Counted from the first letter of the stretch, positions 8,899-18,184 are shown. The stretch is DNA of 64,000 bases from Flavobacterium filum DSM 17961 (GCF_000425465.1 NZ_KE384381.1:56490-120489), one strand, 5' to 3'. The notes: generated from the sequence alone by a model not told the origin. A program made the numbers and translations.

Positions 8899-8906
8899 CA
8901 AAAATA
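8899..8906 (-). promoter_or_regulatory. -7 promoter box (TATTTTTG) for xrtF
   Basis: This is a TAnnTTTG match 13 nt upstream of the TTG start of xrtF, in the short divergent region shared with the GAF-protein gene. Confidence 0.45.
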
Positions 8907-8931
8907 TATATTTTAAAGCATTTTTGAAGAC

Positions 8932-8939
8932 TACCTTTG
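8932..8939 (+). promoter_or_regulatory. -7 promoter box (TACCTTTG) for the GAF-protein gene
   Basis: This is a TAnnTTTG match 17 nt upstream of the ATG at 8957. Confidence 0.5.
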
Positions 8940-8956
8940 TAAAAAATTAAAATACC

Positions 8957-9412
8957 ATGAATTTTGAAGCCCTCAAACCTAAAGTAACCGAAATTATCAT
9001 TCAATTTGATATTTCCAAAGATGAAAAATTGACAAAAATTTGTCAGTTATTGCAAGATACAATTCCTTATTATGACTGGGTAGGATTTTATTTTGCGAAC
9101 CATGAAACGCAAACCTTACACCTTGGTCCTTATGTTGGTGCAGAAACCGATCATACGGTTATCCCTTTCGGAAAAGGAATTTGCGGACAAGTAGCCGTTT
9201 CTAACCAAAACTTTGTAGTGCCGGATGTTTCTGCTCAAGACAATTATATTGCTTGTAGCTTTACCGTAAAATCAGAAATTGTAGTTCCTATTTTTGTGGA
9301 TGGAAAAAATATCGGTCAAATTGATATTGACAGTCATATTTTGGATCCGTTTACCTCTGAAGATGAACGCTTTTTAGAATTTGTAACCGAAGAAGTAGCA
9401 AAGTTGTTTTAG
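8957..9412 (+). CDS. GAF-domain protein, probable free methionine-(R)-sulfoxide reductase
   Basis: The product has 151 residues and is a single GAF domain with no membrane segment. YDWVGFYF, GPYVGAE, GKGICGQVA, DNYIACS and SEIVVPI match the fRMsr family, which reduces free methionine-R-sulfoxide in the cytosol. Two cysteines line up with family catalytic positions (in GICG and YIACS). The middle resolving Cys of some homologs is replaced. It is divergent from xrtF and upstream of rpsO. A plain GAF signalling protein cannot be excluded, but the paired Cys motifs favour the reductase. Confidence 0.8.
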   Translation: MNFEALKPKVTEIIIQFDISKDEKLTKICQLLQDTIPYYDWVGFYFANHETQTLHLGPYVGAETDHTVIPFGKGICGQVAVSNQNFVVPDVSAQDNYIACSFTVKSEIVVPIFVDGKNIGQIDIDSHILDPFTSEDERFLEFVTEEVAKLF

Positions 9413-9418
9413 AAAAAC

Positions 9419-9448
9419 TTGTTCATTCAAAAAATAAATTTACCTTTG
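9419..9448 (+). promoter_or_regulatory. rpsO promoter (TTG, 19 nt, TACCTTTG)
   Basis: A TTG at 9419-9421 is followed after 19 nt by TACCTTTG (9441-9448). This fits the Bacteroidota -33/-7 promoter. The leader to the ATG at 9504 is about 50 nt. Confidence 0.6.
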
Positions 9449-9503
9449 CACTCGAATTGGGATAGACCCTTTCATACATCAAAATCATTTAAATAATATT
9501 GGA

Positions 9504-9773
9504 ATGTATTTAACTAAAGAAACAAAAGCTGAAATCTTCGCTAAACACGGAGGAAAAGCTGAAAACACAGGTTCTGCAGAGGGACAAATTGCATTGTTCA
9601 CTTTCAGAATTTCTCACTTAACGGAGCACTTGAAAAAAAATCGTCATGATTACAACACCGAGCGTTCGTTAGTGTTATTGGTAGGTAAAAGAAGAAGTCT
9701 TCTTGACTACTTAAAGAAAAAAGATATCAACAGATATCGTGAGATTATCAAAGAATTGAATATTAGAAAATAA
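9504..9773 (+). CDS. rpsO: 30S ribosomal protein S15
   Basis: The product has 89 residues, the usual length for S15. Family motifs are clear: GSAEGQIALFTFRI, HLTEHLKKNRHD and LVGKRRSLLDYLKK. S15 binds 16S rRNA early in 30S assembly. It is followed by a strong terminator and then pnp, the conserved rpsO-pnp order found in many bacteria. In E. coli S15 represses its own translation. I cannot see whether that holds for this leader. Confidence 0.98.
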   Translation: MYLTKETKAEIFAKHGGKAENTGSAEGQIALFTFRISHLTEHLKKNRHDYNTERSLVLLVGKRRSLLDYLKKKDINRYREIIKELNIRK

Positions 9774-9781
9774 TCAATAGG

Positions 9782-9808
9782 AAAGAGGTGCGAAAGTGCC
9801 TCTTTTTG
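9782..9808 (+). terminator. rpsO terminator
   Basis: The stem is AAAGAGGTGC / GTGCCTCTTT with a GAAA tetraloop (9792-9795) and two G-U pairs, followed by a T-run. It lies 8 bp after the rpsO stop. Confidence 0.8.
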
Positions 9809-9918
9809 TTTTATATATTTTGAAGAAAAAAGTTTGGTTTTTCATTGGGTTACACAACAACTACACACAACAACAACACAACGAAACCTAATATTAATAC
9901 CAAATTAAGGATTTATTT

Positions 9919-12078
9919 ATGATTCCAAATGTAACAAGAGAGGTTATCGATTTAGGAGATGGACGTACCATTTCAATCGAAACCGGAAAATTAGCGAAAC
10001 AAGCAGACGGTTCTGTGGTAGTTCGCTTAGGCGATTGTATGTTGCTAGCAACAGCTGTATCTGCCAGAACTTCTAATCCAGGGGTTGATTTTTTACCATT
10101 AACCGTTGATTACCGCGAAAAATTTGCCGCTGCCGGAAGATTTCCAGGTGGTTTTTTCAAAAGAGAAGCCCGTCCGAGCGACAGTGAAGTATTAACCATG
10201 CGTTTAGTGGATCGTGTTTTACGTCCGCTTTTCCCGGATGATTATCACGCAGAAACACAAGTAATGATTCAATTAATGAGTCATGACGAAAATGTTATGC
10301 CTGATGCACTTGCCGGTTTGGCTGCTTCTGCTGCGTTAGCTGTTTCCGATATTCCTTTTTACAATTTAATTTCTGAAGTTCGAGTAGCTCGAGTGGACGG
10401 AAAATTCATCATCAACCCAAGCAGAACTCAATTAGAACAATCAGACATCGACATGATGATTGGTGCTTCTATGGATTCTGTTGCCATGGTAGAAGGTGAA
10501 ATGAAAGAAATTTCAGAAAAAGAAATGGTAGAAGCCATTAAATTTGCTCACGAAGCGATTAAAGTTCAAATTCAAGCTCAATTGCGTTTGCAAGAAGCAT
10601 TTGGCAAAAAAGAAATTAGAACCTACGAAGGCGAAGTGGAAGATGAAGCAGTTTATGCTAAAATAAAAGCTGCTGCTTATGACAAATGTTATGCAATTGC
10701 TCAAGAAGCTTCAGGAAAAAGCGAAAGAGGTGAAAAATTTGCCGCTGTAAAAGAAGAATGTAAAGCATTATATACAGAAGAAGAATATGCTGAAAATGCA
10801 GATTTAGCTGGTTTAGTTGGAAAGTATTTCTACAAAACCAATAAAGAAGCTGTAAGAAATGTAATCCTTGAAAAAGGAATTCGTTTAGACGGAAGAAAAA
10901 CAACCGAAATCAGACCAATTTGGTGTGAAATCGATTATTTGCCATCTGTTCACGGTTCATCTCTGTTTACACGTGGTGAAACTCAAGCATTGGCTACAGT
11001 AACATTAGGAACTTCTAGAGAAGCAAATCAAATTGACTCGCCTAGCGAACAAGGAGAAGAAAAATTCTACTTGCACTATAACTTCCCTCCTTTTTCAACC
11101 GGTGAAGCAAAACCATTAAGAGGAACTTCAAGAAGAGAAGTTGGTCACGGAAACTTGGCTCAACGTGCATTAAAAAATATGATTCCTGCTGATTGTCCTT
11201 ACACAATTAGAGTTGTTTCTGAAGTATTAGAATCAAACGGTTCTTCTTCTATGGCAACAGTTTGTGCTGGAACAATGGCGTTAATGGATGCCGGAGTTCA
11301 AATGACAAAACCTGTTTCAGGTATTGCAATGGGATTGATTACAGACGGTCAAAAATTTGCAGTTCTTTCCGATATTTTAGGAGACGAAGATCACTTAGGT
11401 GATATGGACTTTAAAGTAACCGGTACGGCAGACGGAATTACCGCTTGTCAAATGGACATCAAAATTGACGGATTGCGTTATGACATCATGGAGCAAGCTT
11501 TAGATCAAGCTCGCGAAGGACGTTTACATATTTTAGGTAAATTGGTTGAAACCATTGCTACACCAAGAGCAGATGTTAAAAAACATGCTCCTAAAATTAT
11601 CATGCGTACTATTCCTGGAAACTTTATAGGTGCCTTAATTGGACCTGGTGGAAAAGTAATTCAAGAATTACAAAAAGCAACCGGAACAACGATTGTAATT
11701 AACGAAGTGGATGAACAAGGAGTTGTGGAGATTTTAGGAACAGATCCGGATGGAATTGCAGCAGTTTTAGCAAAAATTGATTCGATTATATTCAAACCTG
11801 AAATGGGAGAAGCCTATGAAGTAAAAGTAATCAAAATGCTAGATTTTGGTGCTGTTGTAGAATATACTGCTGCTCCAGGAAACGAAGTATTATTACACGT
11901 ATCTGAATTAGCTTGGGAAAGAACAGAAAATGTTGCAGATGTAGTTAAAATGGGCGATGTTTTCATGGTGAAATACTTAGGTATAGATCCTAAAACAAGA
12001 AAGGAAAAAGTATCTAAGAAAGCTCTTTTACCAAGACCTCCAAGAGAGGAAAAGAAAGACGCTCCAAAAAAGGACTAA
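9919..12078 (+). CDS. pnp: polyribonucleotide nucleotidyltransferase (PNPase)
   Basis: The product has 719 residues, the family norm. Two RNase PH domains are present. The second carries the catalytic acidic motif LGDMDFKV and the phosphate-site segment [13 protein letters not shown] domain follows with the GxxG motif ([15 protein letters not shown], about 575-590), then an S1 domain ([20 protein letters not shown]) and a basic tail. PNPase degrades RNA 3'-5' phosphorolytically and acts in RNA turnover. Its leader is unusually rich in ACAAC repeats (about 9848-9885). A terminator separates it from the next gene. Confidence 0.98.
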   Translation: MIPNVTREVIDLGDGRTISIETGKLAKQADGSVVVRLGDCMLLATAVSARTSNPGVDFLPLTVDYREKFAAAGRFPGGFFKREARPSDSEVLTMRLVDRVLRPLFPDDYHAETQVMIQLMSHDENVMPDALAGLAASAALAVSDIPFYNLISEVRVARVDGKFIINPSRTQLEQSDIDMMIGASMDSVAMVEGEMKEISEKEMVEAIKFAHEAIKVQIQAQLRLQEAFGKKEIRTYEGEVEDEAVYAKIKAAAYDKCYAIAQEASGKSERGEKFAAVKEECKALYTEEEYAENADLAGLVGKYFYKTNKEAVRNVILEKGIRLDGRKTTEIRPIWCEIDYLPSVHGSSLFTRGETQALATVTLGTSREANQIDSPSEQGEEKFYLHYNFPPFSTGEAKPLRGTSRREVGHGNLAQRALKNMIPADCPYTIRVVSEVLESNGSSSMATVCAGTMALMDAGVQMTKPVSGIAMGLITDGQKFAVLSDILGDEDHLGDMDFKVTGTADGITACQMDIKIDGLRYDIMEQALDQAREGRLHILGKLVETIATPRADVKKHAPKIIMRTIPGNFIGALIGPGGKVIQELQKATGTTIVINEVDEQGVVEILGTDPDGIAAVLAKIDSIIFKPEMGEAYEVKVIKMLDFGAVVEYTAAPGNEVLLHVSELAWERTENVADVVKMGDVFMVKYLGIDPKTRKEKVSKKALLPRPPREEKKDAPKKD

Positions 12079-12097
12079 ATTTATAATAATGCATTTT

Positions 12098-12133
12098 AAA
12101 AATCCGGCTCATTGCGAGACCGGATTTTTTTTG
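12098..12133 (+). terminator. pnp terminator
   Basis: Arms AAAAATCCGG (12098-12107) and CCGGATTTTT (12120-12129) with a 12-nt loop run directly into a T-tract. It lies 20 bp after the pnp stop. Confidence 0.85.
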
Positions 12134-12174
12134 TAATTTATCTACTACAATTAAGATATTATTAACAAAAATGT

Positions 12175-12182
12175 TATATTTG
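12175..12182 (+). promoter_or_regulatory. -7 promoter box (TATATTTG) deciding the start of the receptor gene
   Basis: This is a TAnnTTTG match. A frame-compatible ATG at 12171 lies upstream of the expected transcription start, so the ATG at 12207 must be used. Confidence 0.6.
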
Positions 12183-12206
12183 CAACAAACAGCCTCTAAA
12201 AAAAGT

Positions 12207-14627
12207 ATGATTTTATCATTAAAAAAAATAACTTTACTATTTTACCTACTTTTCATTTCTACCCTATTCGGTCAAGATTTCACTATAAGTGGAAAGATAA
12301 TTGACGAACAAAAAGAAAGCATTGAAGGAACAGAAATAGTACTTTTAAAAGAGGGCAAAATTGTCAATTCTACCATTTCAAATCAAGAAGGTGTATTTAA
12401 TCTAAAAACAAAAAGCGGGGTTTATGTTTTGCGTTTTTATTATGTTGGTAGTGTAATCTATCAAACAGATTTAGAAGTTACTAAAGATATTAGTTTAGGA
12501 ACGTTAGAATCGTTTGACAATTCAAATATGTTACGTGAAGTAGAAGTTACTTCCAAAAAGAAAATAATTGAAACACAAGTTGACAGAACGGTCTTTAATG
12601 TTGAAAATAGCATTCGTTCAGCCGGAAGCGATGGTTTTGAATTGTTAAAAGCTACGCCAGGTGTTTATGTTTCCGGTAATTTAATTGGAATAGTAGGAAA
12701 AACTACAGCCAGTGTAATGGTGAATGATCGTATTATAAATTTATCGGGTAGTGAACTAGTAAATTATTTACGTGGTATTAGTTCAGATAACATCAAGAGT
12801 ATTGAAGTCATCACAACTCCACCAGCAAAATATGATGCACAAGGGAATAGTGGATTGATTAATATTCGATTAAAAAAAGCAGTTCAGGATGCTTGGGCAG
12901 TTAATGTAAGAAACAGATATATGCAGAACTCATACCCTTCCTATTTGGGTGGCATTGGTTTTACATATAATAAAAACAAGCTTAGTTTATTTACTGATGT
13001 AATCAAACAAGTTGGAAATGATAAATATTGGGAAACACTAAAAAACAAGTTTGAAACAGAATCTTGGGAGGGCAATACTAAACAAAAAGATAAAAGAGAT
13101 GTTAACCGTCTAGCTTTATCCTTAGATTATAAAATCTCTGAAATGGCTCAAATGGGTGTAAACTATATCGGTTTATTATACCATCCAGATGCAAAAAGCA
13201 ATAATATTACCTCTATTACAGATAATGTAACTGGCGATACCATTGCTACCTTTTTTACAAACGGATATAACAAAACAACTACTACTAATCATTCCCTTAA
13301 TACGTATTACGTTCAAAAGATTGACACGTTAGGCAAACAAGTATCCATTGATATCGACTATTTAAAATACATTGATGATTTAGATAGAAATTTCTCCACA
13401 AGAAGTGTTGATGCTAATAACAACCCAAACGGAAATCCATTTATTGCAAATAACACAAGTCTTCAAGACATTACGAACATTAGCGGAAAATTAGATATTG
13501 AGTTACCTTCAAAATGGGCAAATTATAGTTTTGGTGGAAAACTAAGCTTTGTAGATACCAATACCGATATTGCCTTTTTTGATCGCTCTAGCGGAGTGCC
13601 AATTGTAGATATAAATCAGACAAATGATTTTACTTATAAAGAAAATACACAAGCTATCTATTTGAATTTCAACAAAAAGCTAACTGATAAATGGCAAACT
13701 CAAATTGGTTTTCGTTATGAAAACACTATACTTGAAACCAAAACCGTTTCTTTAAACACCTCTCAAAATCAGGAAAATTACATTACATACAATCAACTTT
13801 TTCCTTCCTTTTATTTATCTTATACGGCAAATGACAATCATAATTTTTCCGTTAATTACAGTAAAAGAATAGGACGGCCTGATTTTTGGCATCTGAATCC
13901 ATTCAAAATTTATTTAAATTCATTTACTATAGCAGAAGGAAATCCATTTTTATTACCATCCTTCACTGACAATTACGAAATCAATTATAATTTCAAAGAA
14001 AAGCTGAGTTTTAAAGTCTATTATTCTAATACAACTAACGGAAACAATATGCAGTTTCTTAGTATTGAAACAGATTCAGACCAAACAATTCTTCGCTATG
14101 TTAGAGATAATTATTTTGACAATTATAGCTTAGGAGGAACTATTACATATTTATTTGACAAATTTAATTGGTGGGAAAGTTCATTGACTTTTAATGGTTA
14201 CAACAATGTAACGACATTCATAATTGACGTACCAACAGAAGCCAGAAACGGTTTTCGCTATCATTTTTATGCCAACAATTCATTTATTTTTAATAAAAGT
14301 AAATCGTTTAGAGGTGAAGTTAATTATGAATTTAATAGTGCACGAAATGAATATTATTACTCCGGAACACAATACAACAAACTCGATTTGGGATTACGCT
14401 ATGTTATTGCAGAAAAAGGACTAACATTTGTATTAAATGCTTCTGATGTATTTAGAAGTTTTAGAGCTGACTTTACTAGTGTAGTGAATAATGTTGAGCA
14501 ATTCAGTAATAGATATTATGACGAAAGAAAAATCATAGTTGGTGTTCTTTATAAATTTGGAAATAGAAAATTATCTGCTTCTCAAAGAGAAAGCGGAAAC
14601 CAAGAAATTAAAGACCGATTAAAATAA
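12207..14627 (+). CDS. outer-membrane beta-barrel receptor of the TonB-dependent type
   Basis: The product has 806 residues from ATG 12207. That start gives a proper signal peptide (MILSLKKITLLFYLLFIS, cut before QDF). It has a carboxypeptidase-regulatory-like domain (ISGKIIDEQKESIEGTEIVL), a plug-like region (VITTPPAKYDAQGNSGLINI) and a long barrel of the OMP_b-brl_3 type ending in YKFGNRK, then a short polar tail. Such proteins transport an unknown nutrient or ligand across the outer membrane. It is monocistronic, between pnp and rpoD, with no SusD partner, so no substrate can be assigned. Confidence 0.87.
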   Translation: MILSLKKITLLFYLLFISTLFGQDFTISGKIIDEQKESIEGTEIVLLKEGKIVNSTISNQEGVFNLKTKSGVYVLRFYYVGSVIYQTDLEVTKDISLGTLESFDNSNMLREVEVTSKKKIIETQVDRTVFNVENSIRSAGSDGFELLKATPGVYVSGNLIGIVGKTTASVMVNDRIINLSGSELVNYLRGISSDNIKSIEVITTPPAKYDAQGNSGLINIRLKKAVQDAWAVNVRNRYMQNSYPSYLGGIGFTYNKNKLSLFTDVIKQVGNDKYWETLKNKFETESWEGNTKQKDKRDVNRLALSLDYKISEMAQMGVNYIGLLYHPDAKSNNITSITDNVTGDTIATFFTNGYNKTTTTNHSLNTYYVQKIDTLGKQVSIDIDYLKYIDDLDRNFSTRSVDANNNPNGNPFIANNTSLQDITNISGKLDIELPSKWANYSFGGKLSFVDTNTDIAFFDRSSGVPIVDINQTNDFTYKENTQAIYLNFNKKLTDKWQTQIGFRYENTILETKTVSLNTSQNQENYITYNQLFPSFYLSYTANDNHNFSVNYSKRIGRPDFWHLNPFKIYLNSFTIAEGNPFLLPSFTDNYEINYNFKEKLSFKVYYSNTTNGNNMQFLSIETDSDQTILRYVRDNYFDNYSLGGTITYLFDKFNWWESSLTFNGYNNVTTFIIDVPTEARNGFRYHFYANNSFIFNKSKSFRGEVNYEFNSARNEYYYSGTQYNKLDLGLRYVIAEKGLTFVLNASDVFRSFRADFTSVVNNVEQFSNRYYDERKIIVGVLYKFGNRKLSASQRESGNQEIKDRLK

Positions 14628-14704
14628 TATTATTTTTTTGTAACTTTTGTGAAATGGATTACGTATAAGCATCGAAAACAATATTTTTAGTAGAAAAAAA
14701 TTAA

Positions 14705-15568
14705 ATGAGACAGCTTAAAATCACCAAGCAGGTTACCAATCGTGAAACCGCTTCCCTAGACAAATACCTACAAGAAATTGGAAAAGTTGACTTAATTACA
14801 GCCGATGAAGAGGTTGAATTAGCTCAACGCATCAAAGCCGGTGATCAACGTGCTTTGGAAAAGTTAACCAAAGCTAACTTGCGTTTCGTAGTTTCGGTTG
14901 CAAAACAATATCAAAACCAAGGTTTAACCTTACCCGATTTGATTAATGAAGGAAACTTAGGATTAATTAAAGCGGCTCAACGTTTTGATGAAACTAGAGG
15001 TTTTAAATTCATTTCATATGCTGTTTGGTGGATTCGTCAATCGATTCTTCAAGCGTTGGCAGAACAATCTCGTATTGTACGTTTACCTTTAAATAAAATT
15101 GGTTCAATCAATAAAATCAATAAAATGTATGCTTTGTTAGAACAATCTAACGAACGTGCTCCTTCTGCGGAAGAAATTGCTAAAGAGCTTGACATGACGG
15201 TTAATGATGTTAAGGAAAGTATGAAAAATTCAGGTCGTCACTTGTCTATGGATGCTCCGCTTGTTGAAGGTGAAGATTCCAACTTATACGACGTTTTGCG
15301 TTCCGGAGAATCACCAAACCCGGATAGAGAATTAATCCATGAATCACTTCGTACTGAAATTGAGCGTTCATTAGAAACCTTAACTCCAAGAGAAGCAGAT
15401 GTAGTACGTTTGTACTTTGGTTTAGGCGATCAACACCCAATGACATTAGAAGAAATTGGTGAAACATTTGATTTAACAAGAGAGCGTGTGCGTCAAATTA
15501 AAGAAAAAGCAATTAGACGCTTAAAACATACTTCAAGAAGTAAAATTTTAAAAACATACCTTGGATAA
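14705..15568 (+). CDS. rpoD: primary RNA polymerase sigma factor (RpoD/SigA)
   Basis: The product has 287 residues, short because region 1.1 and the non-conserved region are absent, as in other Bacteroidota primary sigmas. Region 1.2 is at about 17-50 ([15 protein letters not shown]). Region 2 is at 50-125 with [13 protein letters not shown] and [10 protein letters not shown]. Region 3 follows. Region 4 is at 225-285 with the helix-turn-helix [19 protein letters not shown]. It directs most transcription and should recognise the TAnnTTTG promoters seen across this window. It is followed by an elaborate terminator region. Confidence 0.97.
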   Translation: MRQLKITKQVTNRETASLDKYLQEIGKVDLITADEEVELAQRIKAGDQRALEKLTKANLRFVVSVAKQYQNQGLTLPDLINEGNLGLIKAAQRFDETRGFKFISYAVWWIRQSILQALAEQSRIVRLPLNKIGSINKINKMYALLEQSNERAPSAEEIAKELDMTVNDVKESMKNSGRHLSMDAPLVEGEDSNLYDVLRSGESPNPDRELIHESLRTEIERSLETLTPREADVVRLYFGLGDQHPMTLEEIGETFDLTRERVRQIKEKAIRRLKHTSRSKILKTYLG

Positions 15569-15623
15569 TTTCCAAATAAAAGTAACAACAGTTTCATAAC
15601 TGTTCGTTTTTTGATTGATGATT

Positions 15624-15658
15624 GAAACTCCGGCTGATTACCGGAGTTTTGCTTTTTA
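15624..15658 (+). terminator. first rpoD terminator hairpin
   Basis: Arms AAACTCCGG (15625-15633) and CCGGAGTTT (15641-15649) with a 7-nt loop are followed by GCTTTTTA. Its 3' arm can pair instead with the 5' arm of the next hairpin. Confidence 0.7.
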
Positions 15659-15662
15659 GGGG

Positions 15663-15716
15663 AGCAAAACTCCGGTCTGTTCGCTTCGCTCGGGTTTCCG
15701 GAGTTTTGCTTTTTTA
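15663..15716 (+). terminator. second, larger terminator hairpin after rpoD
   Basis: Perfect 13-base arms AGCAAAACTCCGG (15663-15675) and CCGGAGTTTTGCT (15698-15710), a 22-nt loop containing TTCGCTTCGCTCGG, and a T-run. The segment CCGGAGTTTTGCTTTTT occurs at 15641 and again at 15698, so this looks like a duplication of the first terminator. Confidence 0.7.
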
Positions 15717-15730
15717 CTTTATCAACGAAA

Positions 15731-15770
15731 CTTTTAAACTTTTAAACTTTTAAACTTTTAAACTTTTAAA
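15731..15770 (+). repeat. 8-bp tandem repeat (CTTTTAAA) x5 at the rpe promoter
   Basis: Five perfect CTTTTAAA units end 8 bp upstream of the TATCTTTG box. The array fills the region where the -33 element should be. A change in copy number would alter promoter sequence or spacing. Confidence 0.85.
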
Positions 15771-15778
15771 CTAAAATC

Positions 15779-15786
15779 TATCTTTG
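15779..15786 (+). promoter_or_regulatory. -7 promoter box (TATCTTTG) of rpe
   Basis: This is a TAnnTTTG match 16 nt before the rpe ATG. The -33 position falls in the octamer repeat and has no clear TTG. Confidence 0.5.
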
Positions 15787-15802
15787 CACAAACAACAACA
15801 CA

Positions 15803-16462
15803 ATGAAAAACACACTAATTGCACCTTCTGTTTTAGCAGCTAATTTTGCCAACTTACAGCTTGATATTGAAATGATTAATGCCAGCGAGGCCGATTGGTT
15901 TCACATCGATATTATGGATGGTGTTTTTGTTCCGAATATTTCATTTGGAATGCCTGTTTTAGAAGCAATCAACAAACATGCAAAAAAAACAATCGATGTA
16001 CATTTAATGATTGTTGACCCTGACCGTTACATCAAAACGTTTGCACAGTTGGGTGCTCACAACTTAACCGTTCATTACGAAGCATGTACTCATTTGCACC
16101 GTACACTTCAAGCGATTAAAGCAGAAGGAATGAAAGCTGGAGTTGCTTTGAATCCTCACACACCAGTACGTTTATTGGAAGACATTATTAATGATATAGA
16201 TTTAGTTTGCTTAATGAGTGTAAATCCCGGTTTTGGCGGACAATCGTTTATAGAAAATACGTATAAAAAGGTAAAAGAGCTTAAAGAAATCATTACTCGT
16301 AACAATGCAACCACTCTAATCGAAATTGATGGCGGAGTTACCAACAAAAATGCCAAACAACTTGCAGGTGCAGGTGCAGATGTTTTAGTGGCCGGAAACT
16401 TCGTTTTTAAAGCTGATAATCCAACTCAAACAATTGCTGAGTTAAAGAAACTGTTGAGTTAA
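15803..16462 (+). CDS. rpe: ribulose-phosphate 3-epimerase
   Basis: The product has 219 residues and a TIM-barrel. Motifs are HIDIMDGVFVPNISFG (metal ligand His and catalytic Asp), DVHLMI, MSVNPGFGGQSF and IEIDGGV (second catalytic Asp). It interconverts ribulose-5-phosphate and xylulose-5-phosphate in the pentose phosphate pathway. It has its own promoter and converges on the CBS gene with a 4 bp overlap of stop regions. The leader is rich in ACAAAC repeats, like that of pnp. Confidence 0.97.
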   Translation: MKNTLIAPSVLAANFANLQLDIEMINASEADWFHIDIMDGVFVPNISFGMPVLEAINKHAKKTIDVHLMIVDPDRYIKTFAQLGAHNLTVHYEACTHLHRTLQAIKAEGMKAGVALNPHTPVRLLEDIINDIDLVCLMSVNPGFGGQSFIENTYKKVKELKEIITRNNATTLIEIDGGVTNKNAKQLAGAGADVLVAGNFVFKADNPTQTIAELKKLLS

Positions 16463-16884
16463 TTCGCATATTGTTCTAACAAATACTTAATAATATCAGT
16501 TGTTGTAACGATACCCACCAACAATTGACCTTCAACAACCGGTAAAGCATGAAATTCTTTAGTAGCCAGAATTTGTGCTGTTTCTTTAATTGTAGTATCC
16601 GGTGAAACGGTTACTAACTTTTTAGCCATTACTTGCTCTACAGTAAACATATTATAAACAGTAACATCTACTACTTCATCTTCGTCATCAATAGCATCTA
16701 CAAAAGAAATGCGAAGTAAATCGGTGTAACTAAGCATTCCAACAATCTGGTTACTACTTACTACCGGAATATGACGAATATGGTGCTTTTTAAATAATTG
16801 TTCAGCCTTAGTCAAATCATCTGTTAGATTCAACTTTATCACATTTTTAGACATGATGGACGAAATAGGAACATTTTTTTTCAT
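16459..16884 (-). CDS. CBS-domain pair protein
   Basis: The product has 141 residues from ATG 16884. A TTG seven codons upstream is possible but less likely. Two CBS motifs span nearly the whole protein: SIMSKNVIKLNLTDDL with HIRHIPVVS, and VEQVMAKKLVTVSPDTTI with FHALPVVEG. Stand-alone CBS pairs bind adenine nucleotides and act as energy-sensing regulators, but the target here is unknown. It converges on rpe with a 4 bp overlap. Confidence 0.88.
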   Translation of the reverse strand: MKKNVPISSIMSKNVIKLNLTDDLTKAEQLFKKHHIRHIPVVSSNQIVGMLSYTDLLRISFVDAIDDEDEVVDVTVYNMFTVEQVMAKKLVTVSPDTTIKETAQILATKEFHALPVVEGQLLVGIVTTTDIIKYLLEQYAN

Positions 16885-16972
16885 GACGATTAAATTAATG
16901 CTCAAATTTCAGGTTAACTTTAGGAAATAAAAATGAGGAAAATCATTTCTTTTTACCTTAAAAATTAGTACA

Positions 16973-17788
16973 TTATGACTTCTCTTGAAAATTTATCATT
17001 TTTCTTACTTTTTCATATAATTCCGGAAAGTCACGTTTCAAATCATTAGGAGTTTCAAAAAAATGTTCCATTAAAACGGCCATAAATTCAAATTGATTGG
17101 TATAGGCATAAGGTCTGAGATAGCTAGCATCTTCAAGTCGCTTTTGCACATGAGGTTGTGATATAAATGCAATAATTCTATTGAATTTTTCACTAAACAA
17201 TAGGGCACTTATATCATCGCTACGTTTGCTATGAAAATGTATTGCGTGCGTAAACTCATGTAACCCTAAATTATAATTATCATTATCTACATTAATACCC
17301 TCCATAAAATCTTCCCAAGAAAAAACAATTGCTCTCATCCTAGGATTAAATTCTCCTTTGTGCCATTCATCATTTACAGTTGAATAATATGGTGTTGGAT
17401 AAATTATAATTTTATCAAAAACATCCAATAAATACTTCCGCATTCCGAAAGTAAGTTTTACAGCCGTTGAGGCAAGAATTATTTTCATATCTTCCGTCAA
17501 GACTAAATCTTCCTTTGCTATAAATTGATAATGCTTCATGAATTTTACCACTCGATGCCGAAAATAGTGTTGTTGTTTGAGTGATAATCGATTATAAAAG
17601 GCAAAATGATTTTTGATTACTTGGTGTTTGGAAATAGGCAAATCCAATTTAACCGGATAGAAGTGAACATATATTGGCTTTTCAGCCAACTTTACACTAA
17701 AATAATCGAGAATACCAATAACAACTCCAATAAATAGAGCAATTACAACTAGAAATAAAAGTATAGTGATTATTGCGATGAATATCAT
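16973..17788 (-). CDS. MtfA-like zinc-dependent peptidase with an N-terminal membrane anchor
   Basis: The product has 271 residues. Residues 1-30 form a hydrophobic anchor. The body resembles MtfA, with the zinc motif HEFTH at 177-181 and a downstream Glu in FEFMAVLMEHFFETP as the probable third ligand region. E. coli MtfA is cytosolic, regulates the glucose PTS through Mlc and has aminopeptidase activity. This anchored form may serve another role, since flavobacteria generally lack that PTS. It is monocistronic, upstream of the CBS gene by 88 bp. Confidence 0.85.
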   Translation of the reverse strand: MIFIAIITILLFLVVIALFIGVVIGILDYFSVKLAEKPIYVHFYPVKLDLPISKHQVIKNHFAFYNRLSLKQQHYFRHRVVKFMKHYQFIAKEDLVLTEDMKIILASTAVKLTFGMRKYLLDVFDKIIIYPTPYYSTVNDEWHKGEFNPRMRAIVFSWEDFMEGINVDNDNYNLGLHEFTHAIHFHSKRSDDISALLFSEKFNRIIAFISQPHVQKRLEDASYLRPYAYTNQFEFMAVLMEHFFETPNDLKRDFPELYEKVRKMINFQEKS

Positions 17789-18001
17789 TTCTGTTAAAAA
17801 ACTAAATATAGAAATTAAAAATGAAATGAATGCAACTTATGGTATAATTCAGAAAAATTTTACCATTTTAATTTTGAATTATGATTGTGCTTTCTCTTTT
17901 GAAATATTATAAATTATGAAATTTATTTTAAACAAGCTTAATTTTTGCAAAAGGATTGCCAGTTGCTATCCCTTAAATCTACTCCCGAAACTTCGGGATG
18001 A

Positions 18002-18065
18002 AAGTCTTAATCCCAATCTAAAATGCTCAAGCAAGCTTGGACATTTTAAATTGGGATTAAGACTT
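18002..18065. repeat. 64-bp near-perfect inverted repeat next to tRNA-Arg
   Basis: Arms of about 24 bases (AAGTCTTAATCCCAATCT... and ...TTGGGATTAAGACTT) have one mismatch, and the 16-nt centre (CTCAAGCAAGCTTGGA) is itself nearly palindromic. It lies 5 bp from the 3' end of the tRNA. A small CCCGAAACTTCGGG hairpin precedes it (17984-17997). No T-run follows on the minus strand, so it is not a typical terminator. The stretch 17789-18001 otherwise shows no gene. Confidence 0.8.
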
Positions 18066-18070
18066 ATATG

Positions 18071-18144
18071 TGACCGCGAAGGGATTCGAACCCCCAACCC
18101 TCAGAGCCGAAATCTGATATTCTATCCAGTTGAACTACGCAGCC
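18071..18144 (-). tRNA. tRNA-Arg (anticodon TCG)
   Basis: A 74-nt cloverleaf can be read. The acceptor stem is GGCTGCG / CGCGGTC with two G-U pairs, the anticodon stem is TCAGA/TCTGA with loop TTTCGGC (anticodon TCG at 34-36), and the T arm contains GGTTCGAATCC. The discriminator is A. CCA is not encoded. It reads CGA codons and probably other CGN codons. Confidence 0.95.
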
Positions 18145-18184
18145 ATTTTGTATTTTCGGATTGCGAATCTACACTATTTTTTTA

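Noticed and set aside
12171..12206. Longer start for the outer-membrane receptor
   Set aside because: The extension overlaps the promoter box, and the start at 12207 directly gives a signal peptide.
15731..15770. Possible CRISPR-like repeat
   Set aside because: The units are 8 bp with no spacers. It is a simple tandem repeat.
18002..18144. Genomic island attachment site at tRNA-Arg
   Set aside because: No integrase gene and no duplicated tRNA end is present around it. The palindrome alone is not evidence of an att site.
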